In this document: positions 1 to 8,501 of the stretch, one piece after another
Position numbering within the stretch: the first letter of the stretch is position 1
Layout: each line of letters starts with the position of its first letter
Origin: a bacterium
GTDB taxonomy: Bacteria > UBP6 > UBA1177
NCBI GenBank assembly: GCA_022703485.1
Contig: JAKLDO010000009.1
Coordinates: forward strand, 1-53,358
Direction of reading: 5' to 3'
DNA length: 53,358 nucleotides
Notes under the pieces: model-generated
Seen by the model: only the letters and a program-made list of their open reading frames with translations
The model's database searches: none
Told to the model about the DNA's origin: nothing
Made by a program: the position numbers and the translations under genes

Positions 1-1
1 A

Positions 2-130
2 CATGAAAAGACCGGCAATGTGTATGTAACTGTAAAGGGCTCCAACCTTCACTATGTTGAACAGCTAAATAAAAGACTGAAAAGCAGAAGATCCATACTT
101 GACCTTACGATCAAGAACATAGACCTTTGA
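2..130 (+). CDS. C-terminal end of an unidentified protein (5' truncated by window edge)
   Basis: An open frame enters from the left edge and ends at the TGA at 128-130. It gives 42 residues with a strand-helix-strand pattern: a GNVYVTVKG strand, a helix containing YVEQLNKRLKSRR, and a final LDLTIKNIDL strand. Such a pattern could be the end of an ACT-like or similar small alpha/beta domain, but it is too short to identify. It lies 14 nt upstream of dapA on the same strand, so the two are probably co-transcribed. The dapA ribosome binding site follows this stop directly. Confidence 0.5.
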   Translation, partial: HEKTGNVYVTVKGSNLHYVEQLNKRLKSRRSILDLTIKNIDL

Positions 131-144
131 CATCCGGAGGAGAA

Positions 145-1014
145 ATGAAAGGAGTTTACACCGCCATCGTGACACCGTTCGATGATTCAGGAAAAATCGA
201 TTTTCAGGCTCTTGAAAAACTGCTTGAACTGCAAAAGCAGGCAAAAGTTGCAGGGATCGTCGCCGCAGGAACAACAGGCGAAGCCGCCACGCTCACACTT
301 GATGAAAAAGTTGAGCTTTTCAAGTTCATAAGATCTAACTGTCCGGAAATGGAGATCATTGCCGGAACCGGAACGAACAATACGGCTGATTCAGTCATGC
401 AGACAGAAAAAGCTCTTAATGCAGGAATATCAAAAGTCCTCATTGTAACACCTTATTACAACAAGCCTACGCCCAAAGGGCTTTACAGACATTATTCAGA
501 GATCGCAAGAACAGGTGCTGAAATAATAGTATACAATGTTCCGGGGCGCACCGGGCTTAACATTTCTCCTGATGCTCTGACCAGGCTTGCTGAGATCGAA
601 AATATAGTCGCTGTAAAAGAGGCGAGCGGAGACCTCGGAAGGTTTGCAGACTATCTTGATGCGGTCGGAACAGAACGGTTCACATTCCTGTCCGGAGACG
701 ATTTTACAGTAGTTCCGTTCATTTCGATGGGCGGAAAAGGAGTTATAAGCGTATTTACGAATGTTCTGCCTGAACTCGGTGTAGCAATGGTGGAGAAAGC
801 TCTGAAAGGAGAATTCGGACAGGCTTCCGACATCCAGATATCGCTTAACAAGCTCAATCATGCGATGTTCATGGAAACGAGCCCTCTTCCTGCAAAGACA
901 TCGCTGTGGATGATGGGGCTCTGCTCAAATAATTTCAGAGCACCGCTTGACACAATGGAAGAGAAAAATATCGCAAAACTTGCAGAAGTTCTAAAAGAGT
1001 ACCGCCTTATCTGA
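145..1014 (+). CDS. dapA: 4-hydroxy-tetrahydrodipicolinate synthase DapA
   Basis: A 289-residue cytosolic enzyme of the DapA/NAL aldolase family. It condenses pyruvate with aspartate semialdehyde in the first committed step of lysine and diaminopimelate synthesis. Visible hallmarks are AGTTGEAATL (the Thr pair at 43-44), YNVPGRTG with the catalytic Tyr at 130, and AVKEASGD with the Schiff-base Lys at 158. Length matches the usual ~290 residues. The frame is open from a TTG at 127, but GGAGGA at 136-141 sits just before the ATG at 145, so 145 is the start. The stop is 1 nt from the stop of the convergent lipoprotein gene. DAP production fits a Gram-negative peptidoglycan. Confidence 0.96.
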   Translation: MKGVYTAIVTPFDDSGKIDFQALEKLLELQKQAKVAGIVAAGTTGEAATLTLDEKVELFKFIRSNCPEMEIIAGTGTNNTADSVMQTEKALNAGISKVLIVTPYYNKPTPKGLYRHYSEIARTGAEIIVYNVPGRTGLNISPDALTRLAEIENIVAVKEASGDLGRFADYLDAVGTERFTFLSGDDFTVVPFISMGGKGVISVFTNVLPELGVAMVEKALKGEFGQASDIQISLNKLNHAMFMETSPLPAKTSLWMMGLCSNNFRAPLDTMEEKNIAKLAEVLKEYRLI

Positions 1015-1015
1015 G

Positions 1016-4000
1016 CTAATCACAATTTGCCGTGAAGGTATAATCCGAAGGACATCCGTAACCGGTATCAGATTTTATTTCGGCTCCTGACTTGTTATAA
1101 AGTTTGTAATCATAGTCGTCGTTTGAAGTCCAGCAGTCGAAATCCAGTTTTATTGAATGGCTGTGCGTGACTGTAAAAGTTTCATCAATATACCATCCGT
1201 AATCATCAAGAAGCGTCGCACCTGTCGCCTGGTCCTTTATGATGAGATCTATTGTGTATTCCGTACTGTAGCCGTAAACATCGACACGGTGTGAACAGGT
1301 TCCCAGAGTACAGTCGTTCTTGCATCCGTCAGTATTGTCTCCGTCACCGTCGTCACATGCTTCGGGACCGTTTTTTATGCTGTCGCCGCATCTCGGTCCC
1401 GGGCCGGTGCATGTAGAGTTGCAGTAATTGTAAACACCGTTATTCGCACCGTCATCACATACTTCAGGGCTTTCAATGTATCCGTCGCCACACTGCTGGG
1501 AAAGAGTGAAAATTTTAGCGCCCATATAAAGATCTGTGTCTCCGTTGGTGCTTCTGACCCATGCTTTTACCGTGTAAGGCTGAGGATGAGCTGAGAAATT
1601 AGCTGAGATCGACGGGGTCAGAACTGTGAACCTGTGATTGCTTCCGCCGCCGCAAAGATTCTGAACAGGCGCTTCTGAACTGCCGTCTGTCACTTTATCC
1701 ATCTGATATCTGAGCACATTATTTTTATCATAGAATTCCAGATGTATGGTTGCATGTGTTAGAGGAGTGTCAGGATCACAGCCCCATCCGTGCATCTGAA
1801 CCTTGTCGCCCTGATCGAAAGAACCTCTCGGGTTTGCCGTGCAGTTGTCATAACAGCCGTCATTGATGCCGTTCTTTCCGTCATCACAGGCTTCGAACCT
1901 CGCCTGCCTGATATTGTCTCCGCAGTACCCTTCCCTCTCACAGTCATTACTGCAGCCTATTACGACTTCGTATCCCGGATAATCAGGGTCCAGCGAAGTG
2001 ACGATAACATCTCCCGTATCACAATCCTCACTTCCGTTCACTTCACCGTCTCCGCAGAAATAGTCAAATGTACAGTCGATCTTGCATATTCCATCCGTTC
2101 CGTTAGCCGCACCGTTATCACACTGCTCACCGTTATCAAGGTTTCCGTCCCCGCAGAAATTCGGAACACCTGCTCCGTTCACACACCCTGCCACACATAC
2201 CGTGCAGGACTGCTGTCCGTATGTGCATGTCTCGACAACACTGTTGCCGTCATCACACTGTTCTTCTCCCTGCAGTTTATTGTCTCCGCAGTACTGCACC
2301 TCACCGCTCACGCTGTGGCATGTTGAATCACAGATAGAACATGGAGATGTCTGCCCGTAAGTGCATTTTTCAGTAACTGCATTTCCGTCATCACAGTTCT
2401 CAAAACCGGCATCGACAGCATTGTTTCCGCAATATCTGACTGCACCGGCAACGGACTTGCATAATGAATCACAGACCACACATCCGTCACTGTCACCGTA
2501 ATCGCACTTTTCAGTTATTGTATTATGGTCGTCACATTCTTCAGCGCCATTCTGCGCTCCGTCACCGCAATAGCTCACATTTCCATCAATAAGGTCACAA
2601 TCCGATGTGCAGACCTTGCAGCTGAAAACACCGTAATCGCAGTCAAGTATCCCGTTATCAGAACCGTAATCACAACCTTCTCCCTCGTCCATGGAACTGT
2701 TGCCGCAATAATTTACGGCTCCGGGCACCAGAGTGCAGTTCGCAGCGCAGACTGTACAGGGTTCTGTAGATCCGTAAGGACATTTCTCTGTTATATTATT
2801 ATGGTCATCACATTCTTCGCCTTCCTGCATCGTTCCGTCACCGCACAATGTCACAGCTCCGGGTTGAAGAGTACAGTCGGAGGCACACACTGTACAGGCA
2901 TCGTCACCGTAATCACAGGGTTCGGTTATATTATTTCCGTCATCACATGCTTCTGAACCGTTTACTATCTCATCGCCGCAATACTGAAGAGTCCCGGCAG
3001 TAAAAACACATCCGCTTCCGCAAACATCGCAGGCAGGAACTCCATATTCGCAGTTCTCAACCGTATCGTTGCCGTCATCACATGCTTCAGGCCCGTTCAC
3101 CGTTGAATCTCCGCAATACAAAGGTGTCCCGTCAACTTCTTTACAGCTGATGTCACAAACTTTGCATGAAAGATAGCCGTAATCACATTCCGTAACAACA
3201 CCGTTATCAGACCCTGAATCGCATTCTTCAACACCTAAACCGTTTATGAAGCCGTCACCGCACCTGATACCAAGCCCGGTACACATTGAATTGCAATATC
3301 CGTATTTTCCGTTGTCAGTCCCGTCATCACAGATCTCAGGACCGTTCATAGAACCGTCACCGCACCTTTCTCCAGGTCCTGTGCAAGTTGAATTACAATA
3401 TCCGTAAAGACCGTTGTTCGTTCCGCTGTCGCACTTTTCAGGACCGTTCTTTATCCCGTCCCCGCAATGGATCGCAAAAGTACAGTCACTTTTGCATCCG
3501 CCGTAAGCTCCGGTATTGCCAGCCGTCCCCAGATCGCAATCCTCACCCAGCTCGACATTCGAATTGCCGCAGACCGGTGCATCATCCGGTGCATCATCCT
3601 GAACTTCATCTATATCTGCATGAACATCATCTTCGACTTCATCAGGGACCTCTGCATCGTCCGGCTGAGCCGTATCAGGATCCGGATTTTCAATGTCAGC
3701 CTGTTCATCATCAGGTTCAACTGTGTCATCTTTAACCTCAGATCCGTCAGTGTTTTCAGTATCATTCCCGTTTTTATCAGGAACGACTGACGAATCATCG
3801 CCTTCATCAATGTCCGGTTCATAGTTATCAGGCATCGAGATCCCGTCATCTGCGGAAGCATCTGTATCATTGGTCTCAATTGATTCAACACACTGTCCGT
3901 CAACGCAGACAAGTCCGCCGGTACAATCCAGAGTATTTACACACTCATCCTTTTTACCTGACGAACAGGCCGCAACAAAGACAGAAAATAAAATCAATAA

Positions 4001-4021
4001 AGTTAAGTGCATAAATTTCAT
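1016..4021 (-). CDS. Large lipoprotein with 16 Myxococcus-type Cys-rich repeats
   Basis: A 1001-residue secreted lipoprotein. The N-terminus is a lipoprotein signal with lipobox VAAC (Cys about residue 19), then a small Cys-rich knot (DECVNTLDCTGGLVCVDGQC) and an acidic Asp/Glu linker to about residue 150. Fourteen CGDG..NGPE.CDDG-type repeats follow (Myxococcus cysteine-rich repeat/DUF4215 type), then a beta-rich insert beginning near GSFDQGDKVQMHGWGCD. Two more repeats and a unique C-terminal domain (CSHRVDVYGYSTEY to the end) complete it. Many repeats alternate with a short Cys hairpin such as CTVCA..C. It is probably a disulphide-stabilised surface stalk; ligand unknown. The start has a GGAGAG site and an upstream TTGACA/TAGTCT promoter. 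Convergent with dapA. Confidence 0.88.
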   Translation of the reverse strand: MKFMHLTLLILFSVFVAACSSGKKDECVNTLDCTGGLVCVDGQCVESIETNDTDASADDGISMPDNYEPDIDEGDDSSVVPDKNGNDTENTDGSEVKDDTVEPDDEQADIENPDPDTAQPDDAEVPDEVEDDVHADIDEVQDDAPDDAPVCGNSNVELGEDCDLGTAGNTGAYGGCKSDCTFAIHCGDGIKNGPEKCDSGTNNGLYGYCNSTCTGPGERCGDGSMNGPEICDDGTDNGKYGYCNSMCTGLGIRCGDGFINGLGVEECDSGSDNGVVTECDYGYLSCKVCDISCKEVDGTPLYCGDSTVNGPEACDDGNDTVENCEYGVPACDVCGSGCVFTAGTLQYCGDEIVNGSEACDDGNNITEPCDYGDDACTVCASDCTLQPGAVTLCGDGTMQEGEECDDHNNITEKCPYGSTEPCTVCAANCTLVPGAVNYCGNSSMDEGEGCDYGSDNGILDCDYGVFSCKVCTSDCDLIDGNVSYCGDGAQNGAEECDDHNTITEKCDYGDSDGCVVCDSLCKSVAGAVRYCGNNAVDAGFENCDDGNAVTEKCTYGQTSPCSICDSTCHSVSGEVQYCGDNKLQGEEQCDDGNSVVETCTYGQQSCTVCVAGCVNGAGVPNFCGDGNLDNGEQCDNGAANGTDGICKIDCTFDYFCGDGEVNGSEDCDTGDVIVTSLDPDYPGYEVVIGCSNDCEREGYCGDNIRQARFEACDDGKNGINDGCYDNCTANPRGSFDQGDKVQMHGWGCDPDTPLTHATIHLEFYDKNNVLRYQMDKVTDGSSEAPVQNLCGGGSNHRFTVLTPSISANFSAHPQPYTVKAWVRSTNGDTDLYMGAKIFTLSQQCGDGYIESPEVCDDGANNGVYNYCNSTCTGPGPRCGDSIKNGPEACDDGDGDNTDGCKNDCTLGTCSHRVDVYGYSTEYTIDLIIKDQATGATLLDDYGWYIDETFTVTHSHSIKLDFDCWTSNDDYDYKLYNKSGAEIKSDTGYGCPSDYTFTANCD

Positions 4022-4069
4022 AACTTTTCTCTCCGCAGATTGAATTTTATAGACAACACACTGGACGAA

Positions 4070-4097
4070 AGACTACATTTTTTGTACTTTTTGTCAA
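4070..4097 (-). promoter_or_regulatory. Predicted sigma-70 promoter for the Cys-rich lipoprotein
   Basis: Read on the minus strand: TTGACA (4097-4092), a 16-bp spacer, TAGTCT (4075-4070). Transcription would start near 4063, giving a ~40-nt leader with GGAGAG before the ATG at 4021. The leader contains GTGTTGTC at 4059-4052, similar to a motif upstream of the VWA lipoproteins. Confidence 0.55.
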
Positions 4098-4111
4098 TAC
4101 TCTGGTAATAT
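4082..4111 (+). promoter_or_regulatory. Possible promoter for the NfeD-stomatin pair
   Basis: TTGTAC (4082-4087), 18-bp spacer, TAATAT (4106-4111). It would overlap the divergent promoter of the minus-strand lipoprotein. The spacer is longer than most promoters here, so this is tentative. Confidence 0.3.
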
Positions 4112-4142
4112 TCATTGCAATATTTTTGTTAAGGAGGATATG

Positions 4143-4610
4143 ATGTCTTTTTTCGGAATGGACCCGTGGATAGTATGGGGAATTGTAGCAGTAGCTTTCT
4201 TCATCGCCGAGATATTTCTTCCCAGCTTCTGGATGGCCATGATAAGTATCGGAGCCATAGGTGCTTCTATAACCGCGGCGGCGGGAGGAAGCTTTGAGAT
4301 CCAGCTTGCTGTACTGTCAGTACTTTCAATAATTGCAGGCGTTTTCTTCAGACCTTTTGCAATGAAATACATCTACAGCTCCTCTTCTGAAGCAAAACCT
4401 GTGAATGTAGATGCGCTTATAGGAAAAAAAGTGCCTGTAGTTCAGAAAATATCTGCCGGGAATCCCGGCAAAGTCAAGATCGGCAGTGAAGTCTGGAAAG
4501 CACTTCCCGTCGATGAGAACGAAATTTTCAATGAAGGCGACTTTGTTACAATATCCTCGATTGACGGGGCAAAAGTTATAGTTAAACGAACCGGAACAAC
4601 CGGACAGTAA
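4143..4610 (+). CDS. NfeD-like membrane protein with C-terminal OB fold
   Basis: A 155-residue short-form NfeD protein. Residues ~1-75 hold two or three hydrophobic segments (WIVWGIVAVAFFIAEIFLP and QLAVLSVLSIIAGVFF). From about residue 85 there is a soluble beta domain (ALIGKKVPVVQ...GSEVWKALPVD...EGDFVTISSIDGAKVIVKR) typical of the NfeD OB fold. NfeD partners of this type act with SPFH/stomatin proteins in membrane microdomains, and the next gene, 18 nt away, is exactly that. Two ATGs are adjacent (4140 and 4143); AAGGAGG at 4131-4137 gives better spacing to 4143. It lacks the N-terminal serine protease domain of long NfeD proteins. Confidence 0.88.
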   Translation: MSFFGMDPWIVWGIVAVAFFIAEIFLPSFWMAMISIGAIGASITAAAGGSFEIQLAVLSVLSIIAGVFFRPFAMKYIYSSSSEAKPVNVDALIGKKVPVVQKISAGNPGKVKIGSEVWKALPVDENEIFNEGDFVTISSIDGAKVIVKRTGTTGQ

Positions 4611-4628
4611 TAATTTTGGAGGGTTAAA

Positions 4629-5621
4629 ATGACAGCAGGAATCGTGTTTTTATGGATCGTTGTTGTGATCCTTGCCGTAGTGATACTGGCAAAAGGTGTC
4701 CGTATAGTCCCGCAGGCAATGGTAATTGTCGTTGAAAGACTCGGAAAATATCATAAAACCCTGCAGAGCGGGTTTAATCTTATCATTCCCATAATAGACA
4801 AACCCAGAGAAATGGATTTTAAAAGCACGAGACAGATGTATGACGGTCGAAAGATCACTGTCACTTCAAAAGTGAGCCTCATCGACCTCCGTGAAGCTGT
4901 GCATGATTTCCCGAAGCAGAATGTCATCACCAAGGACAATGTCGTTATCGAGATAGATGCGATCCTTTACTACCAGATAACAGATCCCTACAAAGCAATG
5001 TACGAAATATCCAATCTTTCCGATGCTATAGAGAAACTTGCAAAAACAACGCTCAGAAACATCATCGGTAATATGGACCTTGACCACACACTTTCAAGCA
5101 GGGATGACATCAACGCAAAAATGACCGAGATACTTGATGAAGCGACCGATAAATGGGGTGTGAAGGTCAACCGTGTGGAAATACAGGACATCAATCCTCC
5201 GCAGGACATCAAAAACGCGATGGAAAAACAGATGCGCGCTGAAAGGGACAAAAGAGCTATCATCCTTACAGCGGAAGGAGACAAACAGTCCAAGATCCTT
5301 GAATCTGAAGGTGAAAAACAGAAGAACATCAACTATGCTGAAGGTATGAAGGAATCCAATATCCTTGAAGCCGAAGGCCATGCACAGGCAAAGATAAGAG
5401 TTGCTCAGGCAGAAGCCGAAGCCATCAGGCAGATAGCAAATGCGATCAAAGAGACTAAAATGGACCCTGCACAGTACCTCATAGCTCTTAAGTATATAGA
5501 AGCTCTTTCAAGCATGACAAGCGGAAAGGACAACAAGGTCGTCTATATGCCTTATGAAGCGTCCGGCATACTAGGATCTGTAGGCTCCATACAGGAAATG
5601 TTCAAAAATATCGGCAAATAA
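4629..5621 (+). CDS. SPFH/stomatin (Band 7) family protein, QmcA-like
   Basis: A 330-residue membrane-anchored scaffold of the stomatin/prohibitin family. Residues 3-25 are one N-terminal TM helix, followed by the SPFH domain (VPQAMVIVVERLGKYHKTL, LREAVHDFPKQNVITKDNV, LRNIIGNMDLDHTLSSR). A long charged coiled coil with repeated AEG motifs (TAEGDKQSKILESEGEKQ) follows, then a short hydrophobic tail. These proteins oligomerise at the membrane and organise microdomains or control proteases. Its place directly after NfeD is the conserved QmcA/YbbJ arrangement and supports an NfeD-stomatin complex. Start ATG follows GGAGGG. Confidence 0.93.
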   Translation: MTAGIVFLWIVVVILAVVILAKGVRIVPQAMVIVVERLGKYHKTLQSGFNLIIPIIDKPREMDFKSTRQMYDGRKITVTSKVSLIDLREAVHDFPKQNVITKDNVVIEIDAILYYQITDPYKAMYEISNLSDAIEKLAKTTLRNIIGNMDLDHTLSSRDDINAKMTEILDEATDKWGVKVNRVEIQDINPPQDIKNAMEKQMRAERDKRAIILTAEGDKQSKILESEGEKQKNINYAEGMKESNILEAEGHAQAKIRVAQAEAEAIRQIANAIKETKMDPAQYLIALKYIEALSSMTSGKDNKVVYMPYEASGILGSVGSIQEMFKNIGK

Positions 5622-5660
5622 TATCCGCAAATAACATCCTGAAAACATCAAAAAAAGATC

Positions 5661-5760
5661 GAGGGGCTGGGCAGGTTTAGAACAAATCAGAAATTACTTG
5701 AAATAACCAGAGAAAGCAACAGATGTTGCAATTGCCGCCACGCCACTACTTCGGCCCCTC
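5661..5760. ncRNA. Candidate structured RNA element, family unknown
   Basis: In a 381-nt gap between genes, an 8-bp closing stem can form between GAGGGGCT (5661-5668) and GGCCCCTC (5753-5760), with one G-U pair. Inside it GGCAG (5670-5674) can pair with TTGCC (5732-5736), and GCAAC-AGAT-GTTGC (5716-5729) forms a perfect hairpin. The surroundings are AT-rich while the stems are GC-rich. It does not match my recollection of tmRNA, 4.5S RNA or 6S RNA, and no U-run terminator follows. Strand is undecided. Could be a small RNA, a leader structure or the remnant of a mobile repeat. Confidence 0.3.
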
Positions 5761-5943
5761 ATTATTAGCAGCAAAAGAATTGTTATGTTGTTTTATACTT
5801 GTTTCTTTTTTAAATGTCAACAGGTTTTTGAAAATTATTCTATTTTTTTGTTTTCACTCACTTTTTCACCTTACACGACTGTTTCATTCTGTTTCCTTTA
5901 TGATACATTGCTGTTTTATACCAAAATAGTGTTCCGCTCTTAT
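5761..5943. other. AT-rich intergenic stretch, no gene seen
   Basis: T-rich, low-complexity sequence between the RNA candidate and the promoter of the coiled-coil gene. A short open frame here (5723-5929) has no ribosome binding site and a Phe/Leu-rich composition reflecting T-runs, so no coding gene is called. Confidence 0.5.
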
Positions 5944-5972
5944 TTGACAAAGTTCTGACTATTGGCTACTCT
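5944..5972 (+). promoter_or_regulatory. Predicted promoter of the coiled-coil/TPR gene
   Basis: TTGACA (5944-5949), 17-bp spacer, TACTCT (5967-5972). The start would fall near 5980, leaving a short leader before the ATG at 6003 with its GGGGGA site. The -10 box is poor. Confidence 0.4.
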
Positions 5973-6002
5973 TTTTTTGAAAACCTGATGCGGGGGAAAG
6001 CG

Positions 6003-7379
6003 ATGGGAAACTATTATGAAGAGAGTTTTTTTTCAGACCTTCTGGTAAAAAAAGAGGATGGGACAATAATCATAATAAAATCACTGGCTCACCTTCAACA
6101 GAAGATCGTGCTTAAGGAAGTTGTTTCCAGTGATAACTTTTCAAAGAATGGAAAGGACTGGGAAAAACTTGCCGCCATTGATCAGCTTGAACCTTTCTTT
6201 AAGTTAGTCGCGACAATTCCAGATGCGGAAAATGAAACAAAAAAGAAGGAAGCCGCAGAAAAGGAGCGGCTTGCAAAAATAGAAGCTGAGAAGAAGGCTC
6301 TCGCTGAAGCCGCTGAAAAAGAAAAGATCGCTAAAATTGAAGCTGAAAAAAAGGCTCTCGCTGAAGCCGCTGAAAAAGAAAGGATCGCTAAAATTGAAGC
6401 CGAGAAAAAGGCTCTTGCTGAAGCAGCTGAAAAAGAAAAGATCGCTAAAGCTGAAGCCGAGAAAAAGGCCCTTGCTGAAGCCGCGGAAAAAGAAAGGATC
6501 GCAAAAGCTGAAGCTGAAAAGAAGGCTCTTGCTGAAGCAGCTGAAAAAGAAAGAATCGCGAAAGCTGAAGCTGAGAAAAAGGCTCTCGCCGAAGCCGCTG
6601 AAAAAGAAAAGATCGCTAAAGCTGAAGCTGAAAAGAAGGCTCTTGCTGAAGCAGCTGAAAAAGAAAAGATCGCGAAAATTGAAAAAGAGAAAAACATAGC
6701 GGAAATTGCAGAAAAAGCCCGTTTGGCCAAACTTGAAGCAGAGAAAAAAGCTGCAACTGATCAGAAAAAAAAGACCAAAGCACCCGTCAAAGATGACGAT
6801 AGTGAATTTGACCCGTCTTTTTTTGACGATGAAGATATCCCCAAGAAAAGAACCGGCTTAAAGGTGATACTGTTCCTTATTATCCTTGCAGCGGCCTGTT
6901 TTGCGGTTTATTTTTTCTATTTCAACAAAACTGAAGAAAAAAGGATAGTCGCCGTAAGAGAAGAACCGGTACCTGCCCCGAAAGAAGAACCTGCTCCATC
7001 TGAACCTGAGAAACCTGCTGCAGAGCCTGTAAAAAATGAAACACCTGCTGAAATTCAGAAAACACAGGAACCCGCTGTCGAAAAAGAACCTGCTGTAAAA
7101 AAGGAACCGGCACCTAAAAAACAGCAGGAATCGATCGGAGCTCTTTGTAAAAAAGGATGGCAGACACTGGATAAAGGAGACAACAACAAGGCTGTGGAAA
7201 TATTCCGGAAAGCTATCTCAATAAAGGCAAATCATGCAGATGCTCATCTCGGTCTGGGAGAAGCTTTGAATGCAGCGGGCAAAAAAGGTGAGGCAAAAAA
7301 GCATTACCAGAAATACCTTGAACTTAAACCTGATGCCGAAGACAGACTTGAAATTGAATCAATACTGAGCAACCTTTAG
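6003..7379 (+). CDS. Membrane protein with 19-residue coiled-coil repeats, one TM helix and C-terminal TPR
   Basis: A 458-residue protein of unknown function. Residues ~5-72 form a small domain (LLVKKEDGTIIIIKSLAHLQQKI...NGKDWEKL) resembling the GYF-like domains at the N-terminus of some myxobacterial proteins (weak). Residues 83-251 are about nine copies of a 19-residue Ala/Glu/Lys repeat, consensus EAAEKEKIAKAEAEKKALA, certainly helical. An acidic patch (DDDSEFDPSFFDDED) and one TM helix (about 285-307) follow. Then comes a Pro/Glu/Lys linker, and from about 375 two TPR units ending in SNL. N-terminus inside and TPR in the periplasm is plausible, given the PAPKEEPAPSEPEKPA spacer. An upstream in-frame ATG exists at 5988, but GGGGGA before 6003 favours 6003. 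Confidence 0.8.
   Translation: MGNYYEESFFSDLLVKKEDGTIIIIKSLAHLQQKIVLKEVVSSDNFSKNGKDWEKLAAIDQLEPFFKLVATIPDAENETKKKEAAEKERLAKIEAEKKALAEAAEKEKIAKIEAEKKALAEAAEKERIAKIEAEKKALAEAAEKEKIAKAEAEKKALAEAAEKERIAKAEAEKKALAEAAEKERIAKAEAEKKALAEAAEKEKIAKAEAEKKALAEAAEKEKIAKIEKEKNIAEIAEKARLAKLEAEKKAATDQKKKTKAPVKDDDSEFDPSFFDDEDIPKKRTGLKVILFLIILAAACFAVYFFYFNKTEEKRIVAVREEPVPAPKEEPAPSEPEKPAAEPVKNETPAEIQKTQEPAVEKEPAVKKEPAPKKQQESIGALCKKGWQTLDKGDNNKAVEIFRKAISIKANHADAHLGLGEALNAAGKKGEAKKHYQKYLELKPDAEDRLEIESILSNL
6249..6755 (+). repeat. 57-bp tandem repeat inside the coiled-coil gene
   Basis: Seven full 57-bp units (6249-6647) plus two degenerate ones encode the 19-residue helical repeat. Codons vary between units (for example AAG/AAA, GCT/GCC), so copies are not freshly duplicated. 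Number of copies is a likely site of length variation between strains. Confidence 0.85.
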
Positions 7380-7383
7380 AACA

Positions 7384-8490
7384 TCACTCGAGAAGTTTTT
7401 CGATATATGTGTTGCCTTTCGCTTTTGCAATATCCAGCGCTGTGCGACCGTCCTTTCTCTGTATCTCTTTCTTGGCACCTTTCTCAAGAAGTGTCTTGAC
7501 AAGGTCTCCCATTCCCATCCCGGCGGCATACATCAGAGCCGTATTTCCGTAATCATCCCTTATGTTCACATCCTGTCTGAATTTTACTATGGACTGCATG
7601 AACCTTCTGTCCTTTGACAGTATTGCTATCATAAGCGCGGTCTTTCCTTCCGCATACTTGTAGTTAAAATCAGCAAGAGCACCATATTTCAGAAGTTCCA
7701 TGGCAAGCTCTATCTTTCCGGCGCTGAGACAGTACATAAGGATCGTGTAGCCTTTACTGTTCTTGAAATTCACATCCGCATTATATTCAAGAAGAAGTTT
7801 GAGCATCATTCTGTTGTTGGATTTTATTGCGATGAATATTGCGGGTTCCCCGTTCTCATTCTTGAAGTTGGGGTCCATGCCCTGTCTAAGCATGGTTCTG
7901 GCTTTTATGGTATCTCCGTTCTCAAGCGCAATAAGAAAGTCTGTCGGTTTTGTCTCATACTGTCCCAGGAACTTTATCACATTTTTGTTCCTTCCGTTCA
8001 TTGCATAATTGAGAGCGGTCCATCCTTTCTTGTCTCTTGCATATATGTCAGCTTTTGCCGCCACCGCCTTTTTGACCAATGATTCAGATTCCGCTTCCGC
8101 CGCATACATCAGAACTGTCTTTCCCGTGCTGTCCTTGGCGTTCATTGAAGCACCTGATTTTATAAGCCATTCAGCTATTTTTATCTTTTTTGAGCTCAGC
8201 ACATGCATCAGAGCCGTCTTCCCGTCAGGACCGGTGACATCAACTTTAGCACCGCTTCTCAGGAAAAGGTTGATCATGCCGTCATTTTCACTGTTCACAG
8301 CAGATATGAAAAGTGGCCACCCGTCCTCATCTATCGCATTTACATCTGCACCATTACGGATCGCCTGTCTAGCCTTCTCTATATTGACGGCCTGAACAGC
8401 AAAAAGAAGCTGGCTGTTCTCTTTAGATTCTTCGGGAAAGATACCCAGCGTTAACAGAAGTATCAGAAAAAAGGAGATCTTAATTTTCAC
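7384..8490 (-). CDS. Secreted ankyrin-repeat protein
   Basis: A 368-residue protein: a Sec signal peptide (about residues 1-19, KISFFLILLLTLGIFP) then roughly ten ankyrin repeats filling the rest (ADVNAIDEDGWPLFISAV, KVDVTGPDGKTALMHVL, ASMNAKDSTGKTVLMYAA, DVNIRDDYGNTALMYAA). There is no other domain, so it is a pure binding scaffold, probably periplasmic. Start is GTG at 8490 with GGGAGG six nt upstream. That site overlaps the stop of the preceding diguanylate cyclase gene, so the two are translationally coupled. It ends 4 nt from the convergent coiled-coil gene. Confidence 0.88.
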   Translation of the reverse strand: MKIKISFFLILLLTLGIFPEESKENSQLLFAVQAVNIEKARQAIRNGADVNAIDEDGWPLFISAVNSENDGMINLFLRSGAKVDVTGPDGKTALMHVLSSKKIKIAEWLIKSGASMNAKDSTGKTVLMYAAEAESESLVKKAVAAKADIYARDKKGWTALNYAMNGRNKNVIKFLGQYETKPTDFLIALENGDTIKARTMLRQGMDPNFKNENGEPAIFIAIKSNNRMMLKLLLEYNADVNFKNSKGYTILMYCLSAGKIELAMELLKYGALADFNYKYAEGKTALMIAILSKDRRFMQSIVKFRQDVNIRDDYGNTALMYAAGMGMGDLVKTLLEKGAKKEIQRKDGRTALDIAKAKGNTYIEKLLE

Positions 8491-8501
8491 AATTCACCTC
8501 C

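Noticed and set aside
1790-2326. 178-codon frame opposite the Cys-rich repeats
   Set aside because: By-product of repeat codon use; no ribosome binding site and no domain; the minus-strand gene is clear.
5723-5929. Short hydrophobic frame in the gap after the stomatin gene
   Set aside because: No ribosome binding site, and residues reflect T-rich DNA.
6182-6730. 182-codon frame opposite the coiled-coil repeat
   Set aside because: Composed of SFSAASARAFF repeats mirroring the 57-bp unit; not a gene.
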